Shown here: piece by piece, positions 1 to 6,641 of the stretch
Layout: each line of letters opens with the position of its first letter
How positions within the stretch are numbered: position 1 is the first letter of the stretch
Source: CAZOZK01 sp964584245
GTDB taxonomy: Bacteria; Patescibacteriota; Microgenomatia; UBA1400; PJMF01
Assembly: GCA_964584245.1 (NCBI GenBank)
Contig: CAZOZK010000034.1
Location: forward strand, 1-10,458
Direction: 5' to 3'
DNA length: 10,458 nt
Notes under the pieces: generated by a model
Told to the model about the DNA's origin: nothing
Database searches by the model: none
Seen by the model: the letters and a program-made list of their open reading frames with translations, nothing else
Program-made: the position numbers and the translations under genes

Positions 1-6
1 GTCAAC

Positions 7-492
7 TTAGAGATAACTTTCAAAGCGAATATAATGACAGGTGTAGCCTTCTGGATTTTTTTGCAGATAATCCTGATGATTTTCATCGGCAGGATAAAAT
101 GTGGTCAGTGATTCGAGCGTGGTCACCACTGGATCCGGCCAGCGCTTTGACGCATTTACTATCTCAATAAAATGCTGGGCTTGGTCTTTTTCGTCTTGAT
201 TAGCGTAAAAAATTGCTGATCGATACGAGGTGCCTTTGTCATTGCCCTGTTGATTGAGCGTAGTCGGATTATGAATCCGAAAGAAAAAGTCTAACAGCTT
301 TTCATAGGTAGTTAGCTCACTGTCGTAGGTAATCTCGATGGCTTCGGCATGACCTTCATGATCTTTGTAGGTTGCACCTTTGGCTGTGCCACCAACAAAA
401 CCAACCGTGGTGTCTACCACACCTGGTTGGCTGCGAAACAGCTCCTCAACTCCCCAGTAACAACCGCCGGCTAAAATACATTTTTTGAGCAT
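7..492 (-). CDS. msrA: Peptide methionine-(S)-sulfoxide reductase MsrA
   Basis: A 161-residue cytosolic enzyme that reduces methionine-S-sulfoxide in oxidised proteins or as free amino acid, using thiols from thioredoxin or a similar donor. The active-site motif is GGCYWGVEE with the catalytic Cys at residue 11; the usual form is GCFWG, so Tyr replaces Phe. Other family landmarks are GHAEAI (Glu 50), HNPTTLNQQGNDKGTSYRSA at about 74-93, and the C-terminal HQDYLQKNPEGYTCH. Cys152 in that last motif is the likely resolving cysteine. The length fits the short MsrA class, with no fused MsrB domain. The ATG at 492 begins directly at the conserved N-terminus. No Shine-Dalgarno site precedes it, and a promoter-like -10 lies only 8 bases upstream, so the mRNA may be nearly leaderless. 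The family assignment is firm; the resolving-cysteine role is inferred. Confidence 0.96.
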   Translation of the reverse strand: MLKKCILAGGCYWGVEELFRSQPGVVDTTVGFVGGTAKGATYKDHEGHAEAIEITYDSELTTYEKLLDFFFRIHNPTTLNQQGNDKGTSYRSAIFYANQDEKDQAQHFIEIVNASKRWPDPVVTTLESLTTFYPADENHQDYLQKNPEGYTCHYIRFESYL

Positions 493-500
493 ATGTCTAT

Positions 501-529
501 ATAGTAGCTTGATACGTTGAGTAAGCCAA
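501..529 (-). promoter_or_regulatory. Putative msrA promoter with very short leader
   Basis: On the minus strand TTGGCT (524-529) and TACTAT (501-506) are separated by 17 bases, four matches each or better to the sigma-70 boxes. A start about seven bases after the -10 would fall only 2-3 bases before the msrA ATG at 492. This agrees with the absence of a ribosome binding site. It is a pattern match only. Confidence 0.4.
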
Positions 530-567
530 GTGCAGTATTAATGAAGATAATAGCAAAGGTGTAAAAA

Positions 568-1080
568 TTATTGTCTTAGTGACAAAATATAATTTTTTGC
601 CTCGCTAATTTCATTCTGTCTTAAAGCCATTAATTCTTTAACATCTACCACAAAACTATCTTGGTTTTTTTTTGGATGCTCTTTTGCAACTTTATCGATA
701 AATGCCTTCGCTGCGATCAGTAAGTTTGATAACTCACCATATTGAGTAGTAACATCGTCATTTAATTCAACTACTTTATCTTTAATCACATCAGGATCGA
801 CTCCTTTTCTCTGCTGTAACAGGCGAATCATCACCAACCTGCCTGTAATATCAAACTGCCTTAGTTGTCTTTCAAATACATCTGCCAGTGAGGAAATTGC
901 TTCAACATTGTCAGCTAATGAAAGTATATCTTTTAAGGTATGTTCATTTTGCAAAGTTGAGTCACCTAATAATTTATTTATATTACTAACATGACCTTGA
1001 GAAAAAACTACACCAGTATGTGGATATTGCTCATCGTGACGCACTGTTGGATCAGATTCGCCACCCCCTGAATTAAACAT
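568..1080 (-). CDS. Hypothetical 170-residue helical cytosolic protein
   Basis: I do not recognise this protein. An in-frame ORF extends to 1149, but I place the start at the ATG at 1080. It is preceded by AAGGAG four bases upstream, and a perfect TATAAT (1112-1117) lies inside the longer ORF, so transcription probably begins downstream of the earlier ATGs. The first 30 residues (GGGESDPTVRHDEQYPHTG region) look disordered. The rest is Leu/Val/Asp-rich and probably all-helical, including RQLRQFDITGRLVMIRLLQQ, LSNLLIAAKAFIDKVAKEH and a C-terminal ELMALRQNEISEAKNYILS helix. There is no signal peptide, membrane segment or cysteine pattern. The gene is divergent from the surface operon and shares its upstream region, but nothing shows a shared function. 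That it is a real gene is well supported by its Shine-Dalgarno site and promoter. Confidence 0.75.
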   Translation of the reverse strand: MFNSGGGESDPTVRHDEQYPHTGVVFSQGHVSNINKLLGDSTLQNEHTLKDILSLADNVEAISSLADVFERQLRQFDITGRLVMIRLLQQRKGVDPDVIKDKVVELNDDVTTQYGELSNLLIAAKAFIDKVAKEHPKKNQDSFVVDVKELMALRQNEISEAKNYILSLRQ

Positions 1081-1090
1081 ATTTCTCCTT
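1081..1090 (-). promoter_or_regulatory. Ribosome binding site deciding the 1080 start
   Basis: The minus-strand sequence AAGGAGAAAT runs directly into the ATG at 1080. It is a near-consensus Shine-Dalgarno with a 4-base spacer. The two earlier in-frame ATGs (1113 and the ORF start at 1149) have nothing comparable. Confidence 0.75.
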
Positions 1091-1111
1091 ACCTGCTTTG
1101 CTACCTTGATC

Positions 1112-1140
1112 ATTATATATTTTCTTTTGCAAATTGAATA
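1112..1140 (-). promoter_or_regulatory. Putative promoter of the 170-residue hypothetical gene
   Basis: There is a perfect -10 box TATAAT (1112-1117, minus strand). The hexamer 17 bases upstream, TATTCA (1135-1140), is a poor -35. The predicted start near 1105 gives a leader of about 25 bases that contains the AAGGAG site. The -10 overlaps the alternative ATG at 1113, which argues against that start. Confidence 0.5.
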
Positions 1141-1214
1141 CATACACACATAACCCTAATCTGGAGATGGCATTTATTGAGTAATATGACCGACATATGC
1201 ACCAATATTGCCTG

Positions 1215-1243
1215 TTGACAGTATTTGGGCCATCATTCATAAC
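1215..1243 (+). promoter_or_regulatory. Putative promoter of the surface operon
   Basis: A perfect -35 TTGACA (1215-1220) is followed after 17 bases by CATAAC (1238-1243), which matches four of six -10 positions. TATAAA (1251-1256) and TATAGT (1258-1263) are alternative -10 boxes but sit badly for this -35. The leader would be about 50 bases and would include a small ATAGT/ACTAT dyad (1259-1272). Confidence 0.45.
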
Positions 1244-1284
1244 AATCGTATATAAAGTATAGTAAAAACTATCGTTTCGACTAA

Positions 1285-1294
1285 AAAGGGGGTG
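1285..1294 (+). promoter_or_regulatory. Strong ribosome binding site of the TasA-like gene
   Basis: AAGGGGGTGA differs from the ideal anti-16S complement AAGGAGGTGA at one base and lies 8 bases before the ATG at 1303. It is the strongest ribosome binding site in the operon, suggesting that the first gene is its most highly translated product. Confidence 0.8.
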
Positions 1295-1302
1295 AAAAAC
1301 TT

Positions 1303-2073
1303 ATGAAACAAATATTAAAATCACTATTAGTGATGTTTATTGCAGGAGCAATAGCAACCACTACTACAGGCGCTTACTTCACAAGTAATGTAGCTGCTGC
1401 AAACAATGAAATCGTTGCAGGCACATTGCTTTTGGCAGTAGATACAGCTCAAGGCACTTCATACAATCCTGTATGGAACAGTCAAGCTGGTGCTTGGAAC
1501 GTTGTCGGTGACACCATTAATGGCGTCGTCGTCGGTCAACCATTTATAGATTGGACAAATGCTGCCCCAGGCACGCAGAATCCATACTATGTTGGTATCC
1601 GAAACCGCGGAACCATTCCTATGAACGTTCGCGCATCTGCAACTGGTAGATGGGTATCTGGACCACGCTTCGGCAATGGTGCATTCCCATCTTGTCCAGC
1701 AAGTGCAGCTGTAGCTAACCATACTTTGGTTAGTGTCGCTAGCGTAACATTGCTTCCAACTGAAAGCACATGTACAGCTGAAAATGGTTGTTTGAACATT
1801 GAAGATTCTTTACAGAATCTTGCTGCTGGATGGGCTCCACTTACCGGCTTAACAGGCGGTACTGTAGCAACTCCAACTGGTATGTTCTACGGAAACACCA
1901 ACGGTACAATGAACTCTTCTGCACAAGGCGATTTACTCGCACTTGGTGCACAACAATTTGTTGTATACCGAGTCAATGCTGAACTTAGTCCAGCAACTGA
2001 CAACTGTTACCAAGGTGCAACATACACCTTTGACTTAGCAGTCGATGGAAAACAAGTTAACGGTACTTGGTAA
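1303..2073 (+). CDS. TasA/camelysin-like secreted protein with SipW-type signal peptide
   Basis: A 256-residue exported protein, probably the major structural subunit of a surface fibre or matrix. The N-terminus has Lys residues, a hydrophobic stretch (about 7-22) and then GAYFTSNVAAANNEIVAGTL, the pattern of SipW-processed signal peptides in TasA, CotN and camelysin. Cleavage is likely somewhere in residues 24-27. The body is Gly/Ala/Thr/Asn-rich and predicted to be beta-structured. The family-like C-terminal landmark NCYQGATYTFDLAVDGKQ (234-251) corresponds to the N-x-x-QG-x-x-x-x-F strand of camelysins. Four cysteines in the mature part (131, 157, 163, 235) could form disulfides. There is no membrane anchor or LPXTG motif. 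The matching signal peptidase gene follows directly, and the strong ribosome binding site suggests high output. The signal class is clear; a fibre role is inferred from the Bacillus system. Confidence 0.82.
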   Translation: MKQILKSLLVMFIAGAIATTTTGAYFTSNVAAANNEIVAGTLLLAVDTAQGTSYNPVWNSQAGAWNVVGDTINGVVVGQPFIDWTNAAPGTQNPYYVGIRNRGTIPMNVRASATGRWVSGPRFGNGAFPSCPASAAVANHTLVSVASVTLLPTESTCTAENGCLNIEDSLQNLAAGWAPLTGLTGGTVATPTGMFYGNTNGTMNSSAQGDLLALGAQQFVVYRVNAELSPATDNCYQGATYTFDLAVDGKQVNGTW

Positions 2074-2114
2074 TTTTTAACAGAATTACAATAGAACAAA
2101 TACTTGTCTCTATA

Positions 2115-2143
2115 CTCATCGCCTAACGCAGTTAGGCGATGGG
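2115..2143 (+). other. Strong intercistronic RNA hairpin upstream of the signal peptidase start
   Basis: ATCGCCTAAC (2118-2127) and GTTAGGCGAT (2131-2140) are perfect reverse complements separated by the 3-base loop GCA. Three further pairs, one of them G-U, extend the stem to 2115-2143. It lies between the stop of the TasA-like gene (2073) and the signal peptidase ATG at 2146, three bases past the stem. No T-run follows, so it is not a normal intrinsic terminator. It could protect the 3' end of the upstream message, pause transcription or restrict translation of the next gene. Confidence 0.85.
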
Positions 2144-2145
2144 AC

Positions 2146-2859
2146 ATGGACACAAACGAGAAAATAAATCACATGCAAGAAACAACAGATAAAAAATCAA
2201 AAGCAGCATCAAAGACAAGCCTCCTAGGCATCATCCTTTCGCTCGTACAAACGGTGTTTATTGTGTGTTTAGTCGGTTTAGCTATCGCTACATTTGGCGC
2301 ACGAATTCCAGTACTAGCAAACTTTGGCATGCAATTCTTTGCAGTAACAAGTGGTTCTATGGAACCTGCTATTTCAACTGGATCGATCATATCTGTAGGT
2401 AAATATAACCTCGAAGAATTACAAGAGGGTGACATTATTACTTACAATGTAAAAGCTAACACTGAAGACAAACCAGCAATAGTCACTCACCGCATCCACA
2501 AAATTGATAAAGTTGAACAACAACAATCCGCAAACTTCGATGGCGAACAAGTCGACAAGAAATCAATCACCTACACCATCAAAACTAAAGGTGACGCTAA
2601 CTCAGAACCAGACACCTATGATCTCGGCCCAAACAACATAATCGGTAAATACAAATGGCATATCCCTTATATTGGCTATGTGAGTGCATATGCGCAAACT
2701 GCACAAGGGTTTATTACTCTGGTAATTCTTCCTGCAACCATTTTGATAGTATGGGAAATCATATCTTTAGTGTTATATTTTAAGAAACGATATCAAGACA
2801 AAGCATCAAACGAAATAGCAGAACTTAGAAAAAAATTAGCGGAAAAAGATGAAAAATAA
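2146..2859 (+). CDS. sipW: SipW-like (ER-type) signal peptidase I
   Basis: A membrane-bound type I signal peptidase of the archaeal/eukaryotic S26B class, about 237 residues from the ATG at 2146. The frame stays open back to a TTG at 2104, but that has no ribosome site and would run through the hairpin; an ATG at 2173 is also possible. The layout is a Lys-rich cytoplasmic tail, a membrane helix at about 26-50, and the catalytic serine in SGSMEP (Ser71). In TH-R-I the usual general-base lysine is replaced by histidine (His115). A conserved acidic box TKGDANSEPD follows (Asp150, Asp156), then GKYKWHIPYIGY, a second membrane helix at about 187-212 and a charged, probably coiled-coil tail (KKRYQDK...). 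The Ser-His pair is diagnostic of SipW-like enzymes, which process TasA-type precursors. Substrates are presumably the products of the genes on either side. The gene overlaps the next one by 11 bases, implying translational coupling. Confidence 0.9.
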   Translation: MDTNEKINHMQETTDKKSKAASKTSLLGIILSLVQTVFIVCLVGLAIATFGARIPVLANFGMQFFAVTSGSMEPAISTGSIISVGKYNLEELQEGDIITYNVKANTEDKPAIVTHRIHKIDKVEQQQSANFDGEQVDKKSITYTIKTKGDANSEPDTYDLGPNNIIGKYKWHIPYIGYVSAYAQTAQGFITLVILPATILIVWEIISLVLYFKKRYQDKASNEIAELRKKLAEKDEK

Positions 2860-5290
2860 CCTCAAAAATCTACTAGTGTTCTCAAAAGTAGCGCAATCTG
2901 GCCTCAAAGTAAGTGCTTTAGTTGCCTGTGTAGGATTTATGGGTCTTGGTATTGGCATACTGCCAAAAACTGGTGCGCTCTTCTCCTCAGTACTTGTCGC
3001 CGCTAACAACTCAGTTAGCTTGAATATTCCTGTACCCACTCCAACACCGACCCCGACACCTACTCCAGCTCCAACAGGCACCTTGAACGTCTGTAAAGAA
3101 GACACCCAAGGCAACCCGCTTTCAGACTGGAACATGGTAGTTGGCCAAACAACTGCTCAAGTTGTACCAAGCACACTTATTAATGTAAGCAACAGCACAG
3201 GAACTGACTCCCCAAGTTTGCCTGCAGGCTTTTATATCATCAAAACAACGGGAACCTATAGATATGGCAGTTCTGCCATGATTGCAGATGCCGGCTACTC
3301 ATATCGACCAAATGGTATTCCAGTTGGCTGTGATTGTTGGGTAAAAGGTCTGAACTTACCAGGAGGATTAAACGGACTTATGGCAAAAGTAAATGGCTCA
3401 GCACCAGATTGGGGCGTGTACACAGATAGTCACACCTATGTCACCATATATGAGCACACAGGTGGACCAATCAACATTTCACTCTATGACGACGTCTATT
3501 CCGACAACCTCAATAACGGTAACTTTGCATTTGAAGTCTTTTCAGTAACTACCCAAGGAAGTGGCCCAGTAACGCCAATCATTACCAACCAAGATACTGA
3601 TCAAAATGGCTGTACAGCATTCACTTTGCCATACGGAACTCACTTCCTCTATGAAGTCTTGCAAGAAGATTGGGATTTTGTGAGTCGCAGCGACAGTGCT
3701 TCAATTGCTGATCCAATCACCATTGATTCAAACAATCAAACCGTAAACATCACCTATGTCAACGAATTTACTGGAGTGGTGGTTCCACCAGTTATTCCAG
3801 CTCAACCAGCGAACATTCGTATTTTGAATCATCTTGGTGTGGATCTTGGCTGCAATGGCACTACCAACAATCGCAATATAACTATTGATTGGGACGACAA
3901 CACCGAGCCAGATCTTGCTTACTACCAATATGACATTATTGATCGAGATGACTTTGCTCGCCCAATTGTTTCACAGTACTCTGGAGCAATTCGCAACATA
4001 GATGGTACCTACCAATACCGAGCTCGAGCTGTTGATACTCAAGGAAATGTCAGTACTCCAACTCCATGGTGCTATGTCACTCTTGATAGATCTACCCCAT
4101 TAGTATCTTTGAGTGTTACCAACAGCCCAACCCGAGATATGGCTGAACTAATCAAAAATGGCGGCTTTGAAGAGTCTCTAACTGAATTAGATGCAGAAGG
4201 AGTTGAAAAACAAATCTGGGTAACTGAAAACAATGTCCAAAAAGTTGGTGAGCAAGAAATTGCATCCCGATTTACCATCTCTCCATTTGATACTTCAATG
4301 ATCCAATTTGGCGCAGACGAAACAGTCGGCACCTTAACTCAAGAATTCGATGAAAATGACCTTGAGAACGGCGTCCACTCACTGAGTTTCTACTACAATT
4401 TCGTTACCTATCAACCAGAGGCTGGCTTAGAAGAAGCTGCTCTTATGGTCTCACTCGACGACGAAGTTATCTACGAACTATCCGCAAGCGAAGTTCGCAA
4501 GGCTGTAGAATCAGAAAATGATGCGCTACAAGCATCTGGATGGCAGTTTGTAAGTATTCCACTCGAAGGTTTACGACCTGGTACACTCAAGTTTACCTTC
4601 TACCCTGGCGCAGACGAATCTACACTCTTTATTGACAAAGTCAGTACCAACGCAGCCCTGATCGGCGACCACGCGGTCTATCACCTAACTGGCGATGACC
4701 AAGGTGTCGACCAATCTGGTGTAAAACAAGTTGGCTACCGATACAGTGTGAATGGTGTCGAGTTTACTCAAACCAGCGAGCCAGTTCTCTCATTCCAACT
4801 CGAAGGCCAACCAGACAACGGACTACTCACCTACTTCTCTATTGATGCGGCAGGAAATGTCACCGAACAAACAGCAACTATAGTGTGGGATGCAAAAATA
4901 TTGAGTGTTCCAGAAACTATTGATGCCCTAGCTCCAGAAGAAGAATCAACTGAAGATGAAAATGGTGAATCTAAACCAGAATCAGAATCTGAACAAACTG
5001 GTGAAAACCAACAATCAGAAGAACCAAAAGCTGAAGACCAACCTAGTTCAACTCCAGAGCCACAAGTAGTGGATCCACAAGAGTCTGAGCAAAATGCTAC
5101 AGACAGCGCAGAGCTTGAGCAAGAAAACTCTGAGGAACAAAATGAGGAAGCAACCCCATCTGGCACAATCACTCCTGAGGTTCCAGACATGCTTGAAGGG
5201 TTATCAACTTTAATTTTTGATACCGTTGTGCCACCAGTAGTACTTGAGCCAACTCAACCAGAATCAACACAATCAGCTACGTTACAATAA
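2849..5290 (+). CDS. Large multidomain surface protein, likely SipW-like peptidase substrate
   Basis: An 813-residue exported protein. Residues 20-60 carry a hydrophobic segment then TGALFSSVLVAANNSVSLNI, closely paralleling the SipW-type signal of the first operon gene. A Pro-Thr linker follows (63-76). Residues 77-310 hold Cys-containing beta domains, including a SpaA/Cna-B-like stretch (GCTAFTLPYGTHFLYEVLQE, then ITYVNEF). Residues about 316-425 resemble an FnIII/Ig module with the DTQGNVS strand. Residues 433-602 begin LIKNGGFEE and end LFIDKVST, typical boundaries of jelly-roll carbohydrate-binding domains. Residues 608-682 are another Ig-like module ending SIDAAGNVTEQTATIVWD. The last 130 residues are an acidic Glu/Ser/Gln/Pro stalk. 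I see no C-terminal membrane helix or sorting signal. The 11-base overlap with the peptidase gene implies co-translation. It is probably an adhesin or fibre-associated protein; domain names are from motif reading only. Confidence 0.8.
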   Translation: MKNNLKNLLVFSKVAQSGLKVSALVACVGFMGLGIGILPKTGALFSSVLVAANNSVSLNIPVPTPTPTPTPTPAPTGTLNVCKEDTQGNPLSDWNMVVGQTTAQVVPSTLINVSNSTGTDSPSLPAGFYIIKTTGTYRYGSSAMIADAGYSYRPNGIPVGCDCWVKGLNLPGGLNGLMAKVNGSAPDWGVYTDSHTYVTIYEHTGGPINISLYDDVYSDNLNNGNFAFEVFSVTTQGSGPVTPIITNQDTDQNGCTAFTLPYGTHFLYEVLQEDWDFVSRSDSASIADPITIDSNNQTVNITYVNEFTGVVVPPVIPAQPANIRILNHLGVDLGCNGTTNNRNITIDWDDNTEPDLAYYQYDIIDRDDFARPIVSQYSGAIRNIDGTYQYRARAVDTQGNVSTPTPWCYVTLDRSTPLVSLSVTNSPTRDMAELIKNGGFEESLTELDAEGVEKQIWVTENNVQKVGEQEIASRFTISPFDTSMIQFGADETVGTLTQEFDENDLENGVHSLSFYYNFVTYQPEAGLEEAALMVSLDDEVIYELSASEVRKAVESENDALQASGWQFVSIPLEGLRPGTLKFTFYPGADESTLFIDKVSTNAALIGDHAVYHLTGDDQGVDQSGVKQVGYRYSVNGVEFTQTSEPVLSFQLEGQPDNGLLTYFSIDAAGNVTEQTATIVWDAKILSVPETIDALAPEEESTEDENGESKPESESEQTGENQQSEEPKAEDQPSSTPEPQVVDPQESEQNATDSAELEQENSEEQNEEATPSGTITPEVPDMLEGLSTLIFDTVVPPVVLEPTQPESTQSATLQ
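3035..3076 (+). repeat. Pro-Thr dipeptide repeat linker
   Basis: It encodes PTPTPTPTPTPAPT (residues 63-76), a rigid extended spacer between the signal region and the first folded domain of the 813-residue protein. The codons vary (CCC, CCA, CCG, CCT; ACT, ACA, ACC), so the repeat is conserved as protein and is not a perfect DNA microsatellite prone to slippage. Confidence 0.9.
4931..5158 (+). repeat. Acidic low-complexity Glu/Ser/Gln stalk
   Basis: Residues about 695-770 of the 813-residue protein are almost entirely E, S, Q, P, N, D and T (for example ESESEQTGENQQSEEPKAED). It is probably a disordered, strongly negative spacer near the C-terminus. No regular repeat unit is visible. Confidence 0.8.
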
Positions 5291-5311
5291 ACACACAACA
5301 CACTATATAAC

Positions 5312-6625
5312 ATGAAATTACAGAATCTCCTCAAACAAGTACTCACCTTTACCGCCGCACTAATGGTTGGTTTATTTGTGACCGCCGGTGCTGCATCTGC
5401 AAGCACAGACCTCACCATAACCTGTACCGGACCTGGCAGTTGTAGCGTAGTACCAGCCGCTACTCCTTTGGTGAATGAATCTGGGTGGTATCCTGGGTCT
5501 GAAGTTACCCAACGATTTAGAATGAACAACAACACCGCAAACAACTCGTTTGTCGGCATTGAGGTATATGATTATTCCGAACTTCGCGATTTAGGCGAGG
5601 TTATCTCGATTGAAATCCGCCAAAATTCAGCAGTTGGACCATTGGTCTATGACTCCGTCAATTTACACGAATTTAGAGATGATGGCTACTTTACCATTGA
5701 TGGTCTCAATGCAAATTCTAGTCGAGATTACTACTTAAGTGCACGAATGTTAGATTCTGCTGGCAATGAATACCAGGGTGGAGAAGCAGTGTTTAGTTTG
5801 CGCTTTGGTCTCGAATTGTTGCCAATCCCTCCAACCAGTGGTGGTGGAAACGGATCGGGAACTCCAGGTAGTGTCTTTGGTGCTACTTCACCAGCTTCTG
5901 CACCACAATGTACAGACAACGCCCCTTCTTCCGCTCCAGTCGTAACTATCACTAATGTAGGCGTGAACACCGTCAGTTTGAGTTGGACTTCTGTTGCTCC
6001 ACTCACCCACTACGGAATCGCATTTACTCGAACCAGCGATGGCGCGCAGTACGGCAGCACCAATATTGGCAATGTAACTAGTTACACCGTGACGAATTTA
6101 TCTGGAGGTAGCAACTATACATTCCAAGTCTTTGGCGTAAACAATTGTGCACCTGGACCATTTTCTGGCAACACCCAGACAGGTATCGTGGCTGGACCAA
6201 TTATTGATGCCCGCCCAGTTGGACCTGCAGGAGAAGTGCTGGGAGACCAAGACGTGCAAGAAGTTGTCGTACAGCCTGCCGCTGAGATCAAACCAGGTTT
6301 AGTCGCTGGTGCAATGGATGATATTTGTAGAGATTGGAAAAAATTTATTCCTTGGATTATCTTAGTCGCGCAAGCAATTGTAGTCATCCTCATTGAATAC
6401 ATTTTCAGACGAGACCACAGCTTGAGTAAATTCATCTTGATCACACTCACCACACTCGTTTCGATCGTACTCTTCTACTGGCTACGAGATTGTGACTGCT
6501 ACGGCAGCATATTCTGGCTACTCGGCCTACTCTGCCGCTGGTATTGGGTCGTGGCAATCTTTGTCACCCTGATCGAGCGCCTGATTTCCTACGCATTCAT
6601 TGAAGAGGTCAAGGAGAGTGAATAA
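5312..6625 (+). CDS. Membrane-anchored TasA-like/FnIII surface protein with three C-terminal helices
   Basis: A 437-residue protein closing the surface operon. It starts with a classical Sec signal peptide (KLQNLLKQ, hydrophobic core, AGAASAS), likely cut near residue 30 by an ordinary signal peptidase and not the SipW-like one. Residues 32-170 resemble the camelysin/TasA fold: ESGWYPGSEVTQRFRMNNNT, then NEYQGGEAVFSLRFGLEL, matching the N-x-x-QG strand. A Gly/Ser/Pro linker (about 171-205) leads to an FnIII domain (about 207-290, VSLSWTS to YTFQVFGVNN). The C-terminus has three predicted membrane helices (about 346-365, 373-391, 398-418) and an external CDC motif (394-396). It lies 21 bases after the previous stop with no clear ribosome binding site, so translation may depend on coupling. 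It is a plausible anchor for the fibre, analogous in role but not in sequence to TapA; that role is inference. Confidence 0.78.
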   Translation: MKLQNLLKQVLTFTAALMVGLFVTAGAASASTDLTITCTGPGSCSVVPAATPLVNESGWYPGSEVTQRFRMNNNTANNSFVGIEVYDYSELRDLGEVISIEIRQNSAVGPLVYDSVNLHEFRDDGYFTIDGLNANSSRDYYLSARMLDSAGNEYQGGEAVFSLRFGLELLPIPPTSGGGNGSGTPGSVFGATSPASAPQCTDNAPSSAPVVTITNVGVNTVSLSWTSVAPLTHYGIAFTRTSDGAQYGSTNIGNVTSYTVTNLSGGSNYTFQVFGVNNCAPGPFSGNTQTGIVAGPIIDARPVGPAGEVLGDQDVQEVVVQPAAEIKPGLVAGAMDDICRDWKKFIPWIILVAQAIVVILIEYIFRRDHSLSKFILITLTTLVSIVLFYWLRDCDCYGSIFWLLGLLCRWYWVVAIFVTLIERLISYAFIEEVKESE

Positions 6626-6641
6626 AAGTACTCACTTCAGG

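Noticed and set aside
568..585. TTGTC/GACAA dyad followed by a short T-run as a terminator of the 170-residue gene.
   Set aside because: The stem is only 5 bp, AT-rich, and includes the last sense codons. It is too weak to call.
1081..1149. Longer form of the hypothetical protein, starting at 1149 or 1113.
   Set aside because: A perfect TATAAT overlaps the 1113 start and AAGGAG precedes the ATG at 1080, so the upstream part is probably leader and promoter.
2121..2137. GCCTAAC and GTTAGGC resemble the outer core boxes of an integron attC site.
   Set aside because: The boxes are separated by only 3 bases, with no inner L boxes, no unpaired extrahelical bases and no integrase or cassette array nearby. 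It is a simple hairpin.
2104..2145. TTG start at 2104 for the signal peptidase.
   Set aside because: It has no ribosome binding site and would force translation through the strong hairpin. The added 14 residues do not resemble the family N-terminus. The ATG at 2146 is preferred.
3035..3076. Possible slippage-prone microsatellite giving phase variation.
   Set aside because: The Pro and Thr codons vary along the tract, so there is no long identical DNA unit for slippage.
4831..5190. 119-codon minus-strand ORF rich in Ser and Cys.
   Set aside because: It is the antisense shadow of the acidic Glu/Ser stalk of the 813-residue protein: low complexity, no ribosome site, no domain.
5303..5311. CTATATAAC directly before the ATG at 5312 as a leaderless promoter for the fourth operon gene.
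   Set aside because: The box is too close: initiation at normal distance would fall inside or after the start codon, and no -35 is present. Read-through from the operon is simpler.
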